From contig JALJCQ010000022.1 of assembly GCA_023091665.1 (NCBI GenBank), forward strand, positions 62,001-126,000: 64,000 bases of DNA, written 5' to 3'. The DNA comes from Pythium myriotylum. Taxonomy: Eukaryota; Oomycota; Peronosporomycetes; Pythiales; Pythiaceae. The notes beneath the pieces were generated by a model, which searched no databases, was not told the origin of the DNA, and saw nothing but the letters and a program-made list of their open reading frames with translations. Shown one piece after another: positions 42,387 through 56,200 of the stretch. Made by a program: the position numbers and the translations under genes. Position 1 is the stretch's first letter; each line of letters begins with the position of its first letter.

Positions 42387-43968
42387 CTCCCCCTCGACTC
42401 GACTGCGTCTTGAATACCAAGCTTGGTGCGGAGCACGTCGAACTGGACGGTGGGGATCGGCTTGGTCATGATGTCGGCAAGCATGTCTTGGGTCGGGCAA
42501 TACTGCAGACACACTTGACCGTCCTCGACCTTCTCACGAACGAAGTGGTAGCGAATGTCGATGTGCTTGGTGCGCTTGTGGAACTCGGGGTTCTTGGCCA
42601 ACGCGATGGCACCTTGGTTGTCTTCGTACACCGTGAGTGCTTGGTCGCTTGTAACTTCGCCGAGTTCGCACAGGAATGCCTTGAGCCACACGGCTTCTTG
42701 GATTGCTTCCGATAGAGCCATGTACTCTGCTTCGGTCGAGGAGAGGGCGACAGTTCGCTGCTTCTTGCTGCGCCAGCTGATGCATCCGCCGTTGAGCATG
42801 AACACGTAGCCGCTGGTGCTTCGACGTGACTCGATGTCGCCAGCCCAGTCGGCGTCGGAGTAGCCGACCAGTCTTCCATCGTGTGATGCCGAGAACTGCA
42901 GGCCGTACGTCGGAGTCGCTTGCAGATACCGGAGCACACGCTTGAGAGCTTGCCAATGTGTTGGACACGGGTCCGCGGCGAACTGGCTGAGTGTGCCGAC
43001 TGCCGCTGCGAGGTCTGGTCGAGTGCCGACCATGAGGTACATCAGTGCACCGACTGCACTTCGGAACGGCACGTTCGTCATGGTGTCTTCGTGCTTGCAA
43101 CCACCTTCACACATGGCCTTGGTCAGCTTCAGTCCGGGGTCTTGAGGGATCCTCACTGGTTTGCAGTCTTGCATGCTGAACTTGGTCAGGATCGACTGCA
43201 GGAACTTGGTCTGCCGCATGGTCACGTCGCCGGACTTGGGGTCTTGATCAACTTCCATGCCGAGGCAGTACTTGAGTTCGCCGAGGTCGGACATCTCGAA
43301 GCGTTCGCTGAGTGCACGCTTGGTCGCCGTGAGCAACTCGAGGCTGTTGCAGGCGAGGATGAGGTCGTCGACGTAGATCACCACGAAGATCATCGCTGAG
43401 CCGCTCCGCTTGACGTACACGCAGTGGTCCATCTCGCACTTGGTGAAGCCGACCTTGCGCATGAAGGCGTCGATGGTCTGGTTCCACATGCGTGGCGACT
43501 GCTTGAGACCGTAGAGCGAGCGCTTGAGCTTGCACACGTAGTCGGGGTGGCGGTGGTCGACGAAGCCTTCGGGCTGCATCATGTAGATTTCTTCGTCGAG
43601 GTTGCCGTTCAGGAACGCCGTCTTGACATCCATCTGATGGATCATGAGCTTGTGTCGAGCGGCGATGCTGAGGATGGTCCGGATCGACGTGAACTTGGCG
43701 ACGGGTGCGAATGTCTCTTCGAAGTCGATGCCGTACTTCTGCAGGAACCCCTTGGCAACGAGTCGAGCCTTGTACCGCTCGACGAGTCCTTCGGCGGTTT
43801 CCTTGACCTTGAACACCCACTTGCTGGTGATGGCCTTGCGTCCGGCTGGCAAAGGGACAAGGTCCCATGTCTCGTTTTTCTTGGGCAACTCGAGCTCGGA
43901 GTCGCAGGCTTCCTTCCAGTTGCTGGCGTCGTCGGATTCCTTCGCCGACTTGAACGATGTCGGCAACT
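42341..43968 (-). pseudogene. Copia RT-RNase H fragment, unit 3 of 5
   Basis: MMQPEGF type. No other difference from unit 2 was noticed. Confidence 0.9.
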
Positions 43969-44326
43969 TGTTGGAAGGTCGCTTGGTTGGTGGGATGCAA
44001 AATGCAAAGTGAATTGATCGGGACTTAGTTCGCTACTGCTACCTCTAAGCCGTCTGTGTGTGTCCTACGCTACCATAATCAAATGTATGTCCTACCTATC
44101 GTAAACATATGCAAACATAAACTGACTTCGTGGATACTTCAACGAAGTCGATGGGTGGCACTGGATTCAAACCAGAACCAGACGGAGAATCTTCCACATG
44201 TCGAATCTTCTGCAGGAGAATCTTCCACGGAGAATCTTCTGCAGGAGAATCTTCTACAGCCGAGCTTCAACTGCCGAGCTTCAACTGGAATGATGACGCG
44301 GGGTTCGAGGCGCATCATCTTCAACA
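43969..44326 (-). repeat. Copia LTR, 358-bp variant
   Basis: CCACGGAGAATC type, with GACGCGGGG at the U3 side. Confidence 0.95.
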
Positions 44327-45908
44327 CTCCCCCTCGACTCGACTGCGTCTTGAATACCAAGCTTGGTGCGGAGCACGTCGAACTGGACGGTGGGGATCGG
44401 CTTGGTCATGATGTCGGCAAGCATGTCTTGGGTCGGGCAATACTGCAGACACACTTGACCGTCCTCGACCTTCTCACGAACGAAGTGGTAGCGAATGTCG
44501 ATGTGCTTGGTGCGCTTGTGGAACTCGGGGTTCTTGGCCAACGCGATGGCACCTTGGTTGTCTTCGTACACCGTGAGTGCTTGGTCGCTTGTAACTTCGC
44601 CGAGTTCGCACAGGAATGCCTTGAGCCACACGGCTTCTTGGATTGCTTCCGATAGAGCCATGTACTCTGCTTCGGTCGAGGAGAGGGCGACAGTTCGCTG
44701 CTTCTTGCTGCGCCAGCTGATGCATCCGCCGTTGAGCATGAACACGTAGCCGCTGGTGCTTCGACGTGACTCGATGTCGCCAGCCCAGTCGGCGTCGGAG
44801 TAGCCGACCAGTCTTCCATCGTGTGATGCCGAGAACTGCAGGCCGTACGTCGGAGTCGCTTGCAGATACCGGAGCACACGCTTGAGAGCTTGCCAATGTG
44901 TTGGACACGGGTCCGCGGCGAACTGGCTGAGTGTGCCGACTGCCGCTGCGAGGTCTGGTCGAGTGCCGACCATGAGGTACATCAGTGCACCGACTGCACT
45001 TCGGAACGGCACGTTCGTCATGGTGTCTTCGTGCTTGCAACCACCTTCACACATGGCCTTGGTCAGCTTCAGTCCGGGGTCTTGAGGGATCCTCACTGGT
45101 TTGCAGTCTTGCATGCTGAACTTGGTCAGGATCGACTGCAGGAACTTGGTCTGCCGCATGGTCACGTCGCCGGACTTGGGGTCTTGATCAACTTCCATGC
45201 CGAGGCAGTACTTGAGTTCGCCGAGGTCGGACATCTCGAAGCGTTCGCTGAGTGCACGCTTGGTCGCCGTGAGCAACTCGAGGCTGTTGCAGGCGAGGAT
45301 GAGGTCGTCGACGTAGATCACCACGAAGATCATCGCTGAGCCGCTCCGCTTGACGTACACGCAGTGGTCCATCTCGCACTTGGTGAAGCCGACCTTGCGC
45401 ATGAAGGCGTCGATGGTCTGGTTCCACATGCGTGGCGACTGCTTGAGACCGTAGAGCGAGCGCTTGAGCTTGCACACGTAGTCGGGGTGGCGGTGGTCGA
45501 CGAAGCCTTCGGGCTGCATCATGTAGATTTCTTCGTCGAGGTTGCCGTTCAGGAACGCCGTCTTGACATCCATCTGATGGATCATGAGCTTGTGTCGAGC
45601 GGCGATGCTGAGGATGGTCCGGATCGACGTGAACTTGGCGACGGGTGCGAATGTCTCTTCGAAGTCGATGCCGTACTTCTGCAGGAACCCCTTGGCAACG
45701 AGTCGAGCCTTGTACCGCTCGACGAGTCCTTCGGCGGTTTCCTTGACCTTGAACACCCACTTGCTGGTGATGGCCTTGCGTCCGGCTGGCAAAGGGACAA
45801 GGTCCCATGTCTCGTTTTTCTTGGGCAACTCGAGCTCGGAGTCGCAGGCTTCCTTCCAGTTGCTGGCGTCGTCGGATTCCTTCGCCGACTTGAACGATGT
45901 CGGCAACT
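44281..45908 (-). pseudogene. Copia RT-RNase H fragment, unit 4 of 5
   Basis: MMQPEGF type, the last unit of the 2-4 block. Confidence 0.9.
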
Positions 45909-46266
45909 TGTTGGAAGGTCGCTTGGTTGGTGGGATGCAAAATGCAAAGTGAATTGATCGGGACTTAGTTCGCTACTGCTACCTCTAAGCCGTCTGTGTG
46001 TGTCCTACGCTACCATAATCAAATGTATGTCCTACCTATCGTAAACATATGCAAACATAAACTGACTTCGTGGATACTTCAACGAAGTCGATGGGTGGCA
46101 CTGGATTCAAACCAGAACCAGACGGAGAATCTTCCACATGTCGAATCTTCTGCAGGAGAATCTTCCACGGAGAATCTTCTGCAGGAGAATCTTCTACAGC
46201 CGAGCTTCAACTGCCGAGCTTCAACTGGAATGATGACGCTGGGTTCGAGGCGCATCATCTTCAACA
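45909..46266 (-). repeat. Copia LTR, 358-bp variant
   Basis: It differs from its neighbours by GACGCTGGG where they have GACGCGGGG, giving QRHHSS instead of PRHHSS at the end of the adjoining ORF. Confidence 0.95.
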
Positions 46267-47848
46267 CTCCCCCTCGACTCGACTGCGTCTTGAATACCAA
46301 GCTTGGTGCGGAGCACGTCGAACTGGACGGTGGGGATCGGCTTGGTCATGATGTCGGCAAGCATGTCTTGGGTCGGGCAATACTGCAGACACACTTGACC
46401 GTCCTCGACCTTCTCACGAACGAAGTGGTAGCGAATGTCGATGTGCTTGGTGCGCTTGTGGAACTCGGGGTTCTTGGCCAACGCGATGGCACCTTGGTTG
46501 TCTTCGTACACCGTGAGTGCTTGGTCGCTTGTAACTTCGCCGAGTTCGCACAGGAATGCCTTGAGCCACACGGCTTCTTGGATTGCTTCCGATAGAGCCA
46601 TGTACTCTGCTTCGGTCGAGGAGAGGGCGACAGTTCGCTGCTTCTTGCTGCGCCAGCTGATGCATCCGCCGTTGAGCATGAACACGTAGCCGCTGGTGCT
46701 TCGACGTGACTCGATGTCGCCAGCCCAGTCGGCGTCGGAGTAGCCGACCAGTCTTCCATCGTGTGATGCCGAGAACTGCAGGCCGTACGTCGGAGTCGCT
46801 TGCAGATACCGGAGCACACGCTTGAGAGCTTGCCAATGTGTTGGACACGGGTCCGCGGCGAACTGGCTGAGTGTGCCGACTGCCGCTGCGAGGTCTGGTC
46901 GAGTGCCGACCATGAGGTACATCAGTGCACCGACTGCACTTCGGAACGGCACGTTCGTCATGGTGTCTTCGTGCTTGCAACCACCTTCACACATGGCCTT
47001 GGTCAGCTTCAGTCCGGGGTCTTGAGGGATCCTCACTGGTTTGCAGTCTTGCATGCTGAACTTGGTCAGGATCGACTGCAGGAACTTGGTCTGCCGCATG
47101 GTCACGTCGCCGGACTTGGGGTCTTGATCAACTTCCATGCCGAGGCAGTACTTGAGTTCGCCGAGGTCGGACATCTCGAAGCGTTCGCTGAGTGCACGCT
47201 TGGTCGCCGTGAGCAACTCGAGGCTGTTGCAGGCGAGGATGAGGTCGTCGACGTAGATCACCACGAAGATCATCGCTGAGCCGCTCCGCTTGACGTACAC
47301 GCAGTGGTCCATCTCGCACTTGGTGAAGCCGACCTTGCGCATGAAGGCGTCGATGGTCTGGTTCCACATGCGTGGCGACTGCTTGAGACCGTAGAGCGAG
47401 CGCTTGAGCTTGCACACGTAGTCGGGGTGGCGGTGGTCGACGAAGCCTTCGGGCTGCTTCATGTAGATTTCTTCGTCGAGGTTGCCGTTCAGGAACGCCG
47501 TCTTGACATCCATCTGATGGATCATGAGCTTGTGTCGAGCGGCGATGCTGAGGATGGTCCGGATCGACGTGAACTTGGCGACGGGTGCGAATGTCTCTTC
47601 GAAGTCGATGCCGTACTTCTGCAGGAACCCCTTGGCAACGAGTCGAGCCTTGTACCGCTCGACGAGTCCTTCGGCGGTTTCCTTGACCTTGAACACCCAC
47701 TTGCTGGTGATGGCCTTGCGTCCGGCTGGCAAAGGGACAAGGTCCCATGTCTCGTTTTTCTTGGGCAACTCGAGCTCGGAGTCGCAGGCTTCCTTCCAGT
47801 TGCTGGCGTCGTCGGATTCCTTCGCCGACTTGAACGATGTCGGCAACT
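46221..47848 (-). pseudogene. Copia RT-RNase H fragment, unit 5 of 5
   Basis: MKQPEGF type like unit 1. Its different LTR tail marks it as a separate sub-lineage within the array. Confidence 0.9.
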
Positions 47849-48206
47849 TGTTGGAAGGTCGCTTGGTTGGTGGGATGCAAAATGCAAAGTGAATTGATCG
47901 GGACTTAGTTCGCTACTGCTACCTCTAAGCCGTCTGTGTGTGTCCTACGCTACCATAATCAAATGTATGTCCTACCTATCGTAAACATATGTAAACATAA
48001 ACTGACTTCGTGGATACTTCAACGAAGTCGATGGGTGGCACTGGATTCAAACCAGAACCAGACGGAGAATCTTCCACATGTCGAATCTTCTGCAGGAGAA
48101 TCTTCCACGGAGAGTCTTCTGCAGGAGAATCTTCTACAGCCGAGCTTCAACTGCCGAGCTTCAACTGGAATGATGACGCGGGGTTCGAGGCGCATCATCT
48201 TCAACA
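47849..48206 (-). repeat. Copia LTR, 358-bp variant
   Basis: It carries the same two private changes as the LTR at 40089, four units away. Confidence 0.95.
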
Positions 48207-51200
48207 CTCCCCCTCGACTCGACTGCGTCTTGAATACCAAGCTTGGTGCGGAGCACGTCGAACTGGACGGTGGGGATCGGCTTGGTCATGATGTCGGCAA
48301 GCATGTCTTGGGTCGGGCAATACTGCAGACACACTTGACCGTCCTCGACCTTCTCACGAACGAAGTGGTAGCGAATGTCGATGTGCTTGGTGCGCTTGTG
48401 GAACTCGGGGTTCTTGGCCAACGCGATGGCACCTTGGTTGTCTTCGTACACCGTGAGTGCTTGGTCGCTTGTAACTTCGCCGAGTTCGCACAGGAATGCC
48501 TTGAGCCACACGGCTTCTTGGATTGCTTCCGATAGAGCCATGTACTCTGCTTCGGTCGAGGAGAGGGCGACAGTTCGCTGCTTCTTGCTGCGCCAGCTGA
48601 TGCATCCGCCGTTGAGCATGAACACGTAGCCGCTGGTGCTTCGACGTGACTCGATGTCGCCAGCCCAGTCGGCGTCGGAGTAGCCGACCAGTCTTCCGTC
48701 GTTCGATGCCGAGAACTGCAGGCCGTAGGTCGGAGTCGCTTGCAGATACCGGAGCACACGCTTGAGAGCTTGCCAATGTGTTGGACACGGGTCCGCGGCG
48801 AACTGGCTGAGTGTGCCGACTGCCGCTGCGAGGTCTGGTCGAGTGCCGACCATGAGGTACATCAGTGCACCGACTGCACTTCGGAACGGCACGTTCGTCA
48901 TGGTGTCTTCGTGCTTGCAACCACCTTCACACATGGCCTTGGTCAGCTTCAGTCCGGGGTCTTGAGGGATCCTCACTGGTTTGCAGTCTTGCATGCTGAA
49001 CTTGGTCAGGATCGACTGCAGGAACTTGGTCTGCCGCATGGTCACGTCGCCGGACTTGGGGTCTTGATCAACTTCCATGCCGAGGCAGTACTTGAGTTCG
49101 CCGAGGTCGGACATCTCGAAGCGTTCGCTGAGTGCACGCTTGGTCGCCGTGAGCAACTCGAGGCTGTTGCAGGCGAGGATGAGGTCGTCGACGTAGATCA
49201 CCACGAAGATCATCGCTGAGCCGCTCCGCTTGACGTACACGCAGTGGTCCATCTCGCACTTGGTGAAGCCGACCTTGCGCATGAAGGCGTCGATGGTCTG
49301 GTTCCACATGCGTGGCGACTGCTTGAGACCGTAGAGCGAGCGCTTGAGCTTGCACACGTAGTCGGGGTGGCGGTGGTCGACGAAGCCTTCGGGCTGCATC
49401 ATGTAGATTTCTTCGTCGAGGTTGCCGTTCAGGAACGCCGTCTTGACATCCATCTGATGGATCATGAGCTTGTGTCGAGCGGCGATGCTGAGGATGGTCC
49501 GGATCGACGTGAACTTGGCGACGGGTGCGAATGTCTCTTCGAAGTCGATGCCGTACTTCTGCAGGAACCCCTTGGCAACGAGTCGAGCCTTGTACCGCTC
49601 GACGAGTCCTTCGGCGGTTTCCTTGACCTTGAACACCCACTTGCTGGTGATGGCCTTGCGTCCGGCTGGCAAAGGGACAAGGTCCCATGTCTCGTTTTTC
49701 TTGGGCAACTCGAGCTCGGAGTCGCAGGCTTCCTTCCAGTTGCTGGCGTCGTCGGATTCCATCGCCGACTTGAACGATGTCGGCAACTCTCCCCCTGAAT
49801 TCACGACGAGAGCAAACTCTTCGAGATCGTGATCTTGATCTTGGTCTTCTCCCCCTTGTTCTTGCACGTCTTCGCCTTCTTCGTCTTCATCTTCTACGCC
49901 TTCCTCTTCGATCGACGTGAGCAGTGCAGACAGATCTTCGAGCGATGTCCTTGGACCTTGCGTGGGTGGTGGAGTCGCACCACTTGTGCGTCCAACACGT
50001 CCGCAGCGCTTCTCAACTGGCGGTTCAGCCAGGTTCTCGAGCGAGTGCGTGCGAGAGTGGCGCTTGGACCCTGGTGCGTAGTCGACATTCGGCTGCTGGG
50101 CCGATGCTGGTGCTGCTGGACGCTGCGACCGCTGGCCCTGTTGCCACTCCGGTCGCTCGTAGCTGCGCTGACTTGGTGCTGGTGAGGCTGGCTGCTCACC
50201 CATGTCTTCATCATCTTGGTTGTCGGTTGCTTCATCTTGATCCTCATCATCTTCATCGTCGCGGAACTCGACGGACTTGCTCCAGGGTTCTTCGCGCTTG
50301 CCATCGTCGAATGTGTCTTCCATGAACTGCGCGTCTCGACTGATCACGATCCGACCGGTTGCGATTTCTTCAAACCGATACGCCTTCTCGTGGTCCGAGT
50401 AGCCGAGGAACCGACACAAGATGGCTCGGGCGTCGAACTTCGACCGCTTCTCCTTGGGCACGTGGACGTACGCATGGCAGCCGAACACCTTGAAGTTGGC
50501 GAGCAAGGGCTTCTTCCCGTACCATTCTTCGTACGGCGACTTGTACAAGTCTTGAGCGCGGGTCGGAAGTCGGTTGCGAACTTCGACTGCAGTCATGACG
50601 GCTTCGCCCCAGTACTCGTCGGACAAGTTGGCATGGTGGAGCTTGCAACAACCACACTCACCGATGGTTCGGTTCATGCGCTCCGCCACACCGTTCAACT
50701 GAGGCGTGTATGGCGGCGTGACGTCGTGCTCGATGCCACGCTTGCGGCAGAACTTGGCAAGTTTGGCCGACTGGTACTCGCCGCCGCCGTCGGTCCGAAG
50801 CACCTTGACTCGACGACCGGTTTGGTTCTCGGCCCAGTTGACGAACTCGACGAACTTGTCGTAGACTTCGTCCTTGGACCGCATCAGGTACAACTTGCAC
50901 AGTCGAGACTTGTCGTCGGTGAACGTGGCAAAGTACTTCATGCCGCCGAAAGTCGGAGTCTTCATGGGGCCGGCCACATCGCTGTACACGACGTCAAGCA
51001 GATTCGCAGACCGCTTGGTCGTGCCCGACTGGAACTTGACGCGAGTCAGCTTGCCGAGTGCACAGCCTTCACAGACCTCCCACTCTTGCACAGACCCAAT
51101 GTCGAGTCCGTCGGCGAGGTCCTTCTTGACGATGGCTTCGAGTCCGCTGAAGCCGATGTGACCGAGTCGGAGGTGCCACAGGTACGACTTGGACATGGCG

Positions 51201-51452
51201 CGACCTCGTCTTGTACTGGCGGCGTGGGCTGCTTCAATCGACACTGGAGACATGTTGAGCTTGAACAGACCCTTGCCGATACGAGTGCCGATGGTCCGCT
51301 TGGCGCCCTTGAGAACGACGAAGCAACCGTCCTTGTCGAACGTCACGGGACCAACGTCCTCCGTGAATCTTCCGACCGAGAACAGGTTGCGGCTGAGCTT
51401 GGGGATATGCCACATGTTGGTGAGCAAACCCTTCTTGACACCACTTGGAGTC
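48161..51452 (-). pseudogene. Copia integrase-RT-RNase H fragment lacking Gag and protease
   Basis: An open frame of about 1,095 codons from the LTR junction ([11 protein letters not shown]) through GAG-pre-integrase, the integrase zinc and D-D-35-E core, RT with YVDD, and RNase H, to the stop in the LTR at 48161. It starts at GACTC of the protease/pre-integrase region directly after the LTR CA end, so primer site, Gag and protease are missing. It has the MMQPEGF mark of the adjacent units but a longer acidic linker ([10 protein letters not shown]) as in the copies at 53299 and 60914, so it is a mosaic. Confidence 0.9.
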
Positions 51453-51811
51453 TGTTGGAAGGTCGCTTGGTTGGTGGGATGCAAAATGCAAAGTGAATTG
51501 ATCGGGACTTAGTTCGCTACTGCTACCTCTAAGCCGTCTGTGTGTGTCCTACGCTACCATAATCAAATGTATGTCCTACCTATCGTAAACATATGCAAAC
51601 ATAAACTGACTTCGTGGATACTTCAACGAAGTCGATGGGTGGCACTGGATTCAAACCAGAACCAGACGGAGAATCTTCCACATGTCGAATCTTCCACATG
51701 TCGAATCTTCCACGGGGAATCTTCTGCAGGAGAATCTTCTACAGCCGAGCTTCAACTGCCGAGCTTCAACTGGAATGATGACGCTGGGTTCGAGGCGCAT
51801 CATCTTCAACA
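51453..51811 (-). repeat. Copia LTR, 359-bp variant, inverted-pair partner
   Basis: Its CA end borders the minus-strand fragment on the left. Its TG end borders a plus-strand RT fragment on the right, so orientation switches across this LTR. It has GGGGAATC in place of GGAGAATC. Confidence 0.95.
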
Positions 51812-52935
51812 GACTCGTTGCCAAGGGGTTCCTGCAGAAGTACGGCATCGACTTCGAAGAGACATTCGCACCCGTCGCCAAGTTCACGTCGATCCGGACC
51901 ATCCTCAGCATCGCCGCTCGACACAAGCTCATGATCCATCAGATGGATGTCAAGACGGCGTTCCTGAACGGCAACCTCGACGAAGAAATCTACATGAAGC
52001 AGCCCGAAGGCTTCGTCGACCAGCGCCACCCCGACTACGTGTGCAAGCTCAAGCGCTCGCTCTACGGTCTCAAGCAGTCGCCACGCATGTGGAACCAGAC
52101 CATCGACGCCTTCATGCGCAAGGTCGGCTTCACCAAGTGCGAGATGGACCACTGTGTGTACGTCAAGCGGAGCGGCTCAGCGATGATCTTCGTGGTGATC
52201 TACGTCGACGACCTCATCCTCGCCTGCAACAGCCTCGAGTTGCTCACGGCGACCAAGCGTGCACTCAGCGAACGCTTCGAGATGTCCGACCTCGGCGAAC
52301 TCAAGTACTGCCTCGGCATGGAAGTTGATCAAGACCCCAAGTCAGGCGACGTGATCATGCGGCAGACCAAGTTCCTGCAGTCGATCCTGACCAAGTTCGG
52401 CATGCAAGACTGCAAACCAGTGAGGACTCCTCAAGACCCCGGACTGAAGCTGACCAAGGCCATGTGTGAAGGTGGTTGCAAGCACGAAGACACCATGAAG
52501 AACGTGCCGTACCGAAGTGCAGTCGGCGCACTCATGTACCTCATGGTCGGCACTCGACCAGACCTCGCAGCGGCAGTCGGCACACTCAGCCAGTTCGCCG
52601 CGGACCCGTGTCCAACACATTGGCAAGCTCTCAAGCGTGTGCTCCGGTATCTGCAAGCGACTCCGACCTACGGCCTGCAGTTCTCGGCATCGAACGACGG
52701 AAGACTGGTCGGCTACTCCGACGCCGACTGGGCTGGCGACATCGAGTCACGTCGAAGCACCAGCGGCTACGTGTTCATGCTCAACGGCGGATGCATCAGC
52801 TGGCGCAGCAAGAAGCAGCGAACTGTCGCCCTCTCCTCGACCGAAGTAGAGTACATGGCTCTATCGGAAGCGATCCAAGAAGCCGTGTGGCTCAAGGCGT
52901 TCCTGTGCGAACTCGGCGAAGTTGCAAGCGACCAA
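51812..52935 (+). pseudogene. Copia RT-RNase H fragment between inverted LTRs
   Basis: It runs from [12 protein letters not shown] through YVDD to GEVASDQ, lacking the N-terminal RT segment and the last RNase H Asp. Both its ends are joined to LTR TG ends, neither through a polypurine tract. An open frame of 419 codons covers it but borrows its first codons from the left LTR. Confidence 0.9.
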
Positions 52936-53294
52936 TGTTGAAGATGATGGGCCTCGAACCCAGCGTCATCATTCCAGTTGAAGCTCGGCAGTTGAAGCTC
53001 GGCTGTAGAAGATTCTCCTGCAGAAGATTCTCCGTGGAAGATTCGACATGTGGAAGATTCGACATGTGGAAGATTCTCCGTCTGGTTCTGGTTTGAATCC
53101 AGTGCCACCCATCGACTTCGTTGAAGTATCCACGAAGTCAGTTTATGTTTGCATATGTTTACGATAGGTAGGACATACATTTGATTATGGTAGCGTAGGA
53201 CACACACAGACGGCTTAGAGGTAGCAGTAGCGAACTAAGTCCCGATCAATTCACTTTGCATTTTGCATCCCACCAACCAAGCGACCTTCCAACA
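52936..53294 (+). repeat. Copia LTR, 359-bp variant
   Basis: 5' LTR of the truncated copy at 53299. Joined on its left to GACCAA of RNase H. GATGGGCC replaces GATGCGCC near its start. Confidence 0.95.
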
Positions 53295-53298
53295 GGTT

Positions 53299-56200
53299 AT
53301 GAGCCCAAGCCCAGCCGACTCTGCCTCCACCGACTTCGCCTCCCCAGCCTTCGCCATGGATTCGACCACCCCAGCTCGCATCAACAAGTTCGACGGAACC
53401 AACTTCCACACATGGAAGTTCAAGATGCAGATGGTGCTCGAAGAACGCGACGTCTGGGAAGTTGTCTGTGGAGAGGTCAAACTCGAGCAGTGCCAGACCG
53501 ACGCGGACCGAGCCCTCTTCAAGAAGAAGTCTCGCAAGGCGCTCGCGATGATCTGTCTCGCGATGGAAGACTCGCAGCTCCCGCTGGTTCGGTCGGCGAG
53601 TGGTGCGCAAGATGCATGGTCAAGACTGGAAGAACACTTCGAGAAGAAGAGCCTTGCCAACAAGCTCTTTCTTCGTCGTCGTTTCTTCACGACCATGATG
53701 GAAGAAGGTGACGATGTGCTCACGCACATCAACAAGCTCAAGACCCTGGCGGAGCAACTCGACGCAGTGGGCGCTCCGGTCAGCGAAGACGACTTGGTGA
53801 TCACGCTTCTCGGCAGTCTCAGCGAGTCGTACCAGTTCCTCATCACGGCGTTGGAGTCGCGTGTCGACGCGCTCACGTGGGAACTCGTGACGTCTCGGCT
53901 GCTCCATGAAGACATGAAGCGCAAGGAGCAAGGTGGCGACGGAGCCACGCTTGGCCAGGCGTTCATGACAAGTGACGCGAAGCCCAAGGGCCGTGCAGTC
54001 AAGAAGACTGGCACGTGCAACTACTGCGGCAAGATCGGTCATTGGGCCGCGGAGTGCCACTCGCGTGTCAAGGACAACGGCAACGGCAACGGCAACTCCG
54101 GCGGCAACGGCAACGGCAACGGAAACGGCAACCCTCGGCAACGGTTCCAGCGAGCGAACCTTGCGCGAGATGAAGACCCCGGCGAGTACCTGTTCTCGGT
54201 CGGGAAGACCCAAGGCAAGTCGAGTCAATCCACGGCGTGGTTGGTCGACTCGGGTGCGACTCAGCACATGTCGCGAACCAAGCAGTTCATGATGAACCAC
54301 AAGAAGATTGACCCAGTCGACGTGCATCTGGCCGATGATGGCACGGTCCAAGCGGTTGGCGTGGGAGACATTCTCATGTCGATGAAGACTCCAAGCGGTG
54401 TCAAGAAGGGTTTGCTCACCAACGTGTGGCATATCCCCAAGCTCAGCCGCAACCTGTTCTCGGTCGGAAGATTCACGGAGGACGCTGCTCCCGTGACGTT
54501 CGACAAGGACGGTTGCTTCGTCGTTCTCAAGGGCGCCAAGCGGACCATCGGCACTCGTATCGGCAAGGGTCTGTTCAAGCTCAACATGTCTCCAGTGTCG
54601 ACTGAAGCAGCCCACGCCGCCAGTGCAAGACGAGGTCGCGCCATGTCCAAGTCGTACCTGTGGCACCTCCGACTCGGTCACATCGGCTTCAGCGGACTCG
54701 AAGCCATCGTCAAGAAGGACCTCGCCGACGGACTCGATATCGGGTCTGTGCAGGAATGGGAGGTCTGTGAAGGCTGTGCACTCGGCAAGCTGACTCGCGT
54801 CAAGTTCCAGTCAGGCACGACCAAGCGGTCTGCGAATCTGCTTGACGTCGTGTACAGCGATGTGACCGGCCCCATGAAGACTCCGACTTTCGGCGGCATG
54901 AAGTACTTTGCCACCTTCACCGACGACAAGTCTCGACTGTGCAAGTTGTACCTGATGCGGTCCAAGGACGAAGTCTACGACAAGTTCGTCGAGTTCGTCA
55001 ACTGGGCCGAGAACCAAACCGGTCGTCGAGTCAAGGTGCTTCGAACCGACGGCGGCGGCGAGTACCAGTCGGCCAAACTTGCCAAGTTCTGTCGCAAGCG
55101 TGGCATCGAGCACGACGTCACGCCGCCATACACGCCTCAGTTGAACGGTGTGGCGGAGCGCATGAACCGAACCATCGGTGAGTGTGGTCGTTGCAAGCTC
55201 CACCATGCCAACTTGTCCGACGAGTACTGGGGCGAAGCCGTCATGACTGCAGTCGAAGTTCGCAACCGACTTCCGACCCGCGCTCAAGACTTGTACAAGT
55301 CGCCGTACGAAGAATGGTACGGGAAGAAGCCCTTGCTCGCCAACTTCAAGGTGTTCGGCTGCCATGCGTACGTCCACGTGCCCAAGGAGAAGCGGTCGAA
55401 GTTCGACGCCCGAGCCATCTTGTGTCGGTTCCTCGGCTACTCGGACCACGAGAAGGCGTATCGGTTTGAAGAAATCGCAACCGGTCGGATCGTGATCAGT
55501 CGAGACGCGCAGTTCATGGAAGACACATTCGACGATGGCAAGCGCGAAGAACCCTGGAGCAAGTCCGTCGAGTTCCGCGACGATGAAGATGATGAGGATC
55601 AAGATGAAGCAACCGACAACCAAGATGATGAAGACATGGGTGAGCAGCCAGCCTCACCAGCACCAAGTCAGCGCAGCTACGAGCGACCGGAGTGGCAACA
55701 GGGCCAGCGGTCGCAGCGTCCAGCAGCACCAGCATCGGCCCAGCAGCCGAATGTCGACTACGCACCAGGGTCCAAGCGCCACTCTCGCACGCACTCGCTC
55801 GAGAACCTGGCTGAACCGCCAGTTGAGAAGCGCTACGGACGTGTTGGACGCACAAGTGGTGCGACTCCACCACCCACGCAAGGTTCAAGGACATCGCTCG
55901 AAGATCTGTCTGCACTGCTCACGTCGATCGAAGAGGAAGGCGTAGAAGATGAAGACGAAGAAGGCGAAGACGTGCAAGAACAAGGGGGAGAAGACCAAGA
56001 TCAAGATCACGATCTCGAAGAGTTTGCTCTCGTCGTGAATTCAGGGGGAGAGTTGCCGACATCGTTCAAGTCGGCGATGGAATCCGACGACGCCAGCAAC
56101 TGGAAGGAAGCCTGCGACTCCGAGCTCGAGTCGCTCAAGAAGAACGAGACCTGGGACCTAGTCCCTTTGCCAGCCGGACGCAAGGCCATCACCAGCAAGT

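Noticed and set aside
38461..48206. Array of RT-RNase H ORFs as a domesticated reverse-transcriptase gene family
   Set aside because: Each frame lacks an ATG at its start, begins exactly at an LTR join and ends in the LTR. Conservation reflects recent tandem copying, not demonstrated selection.
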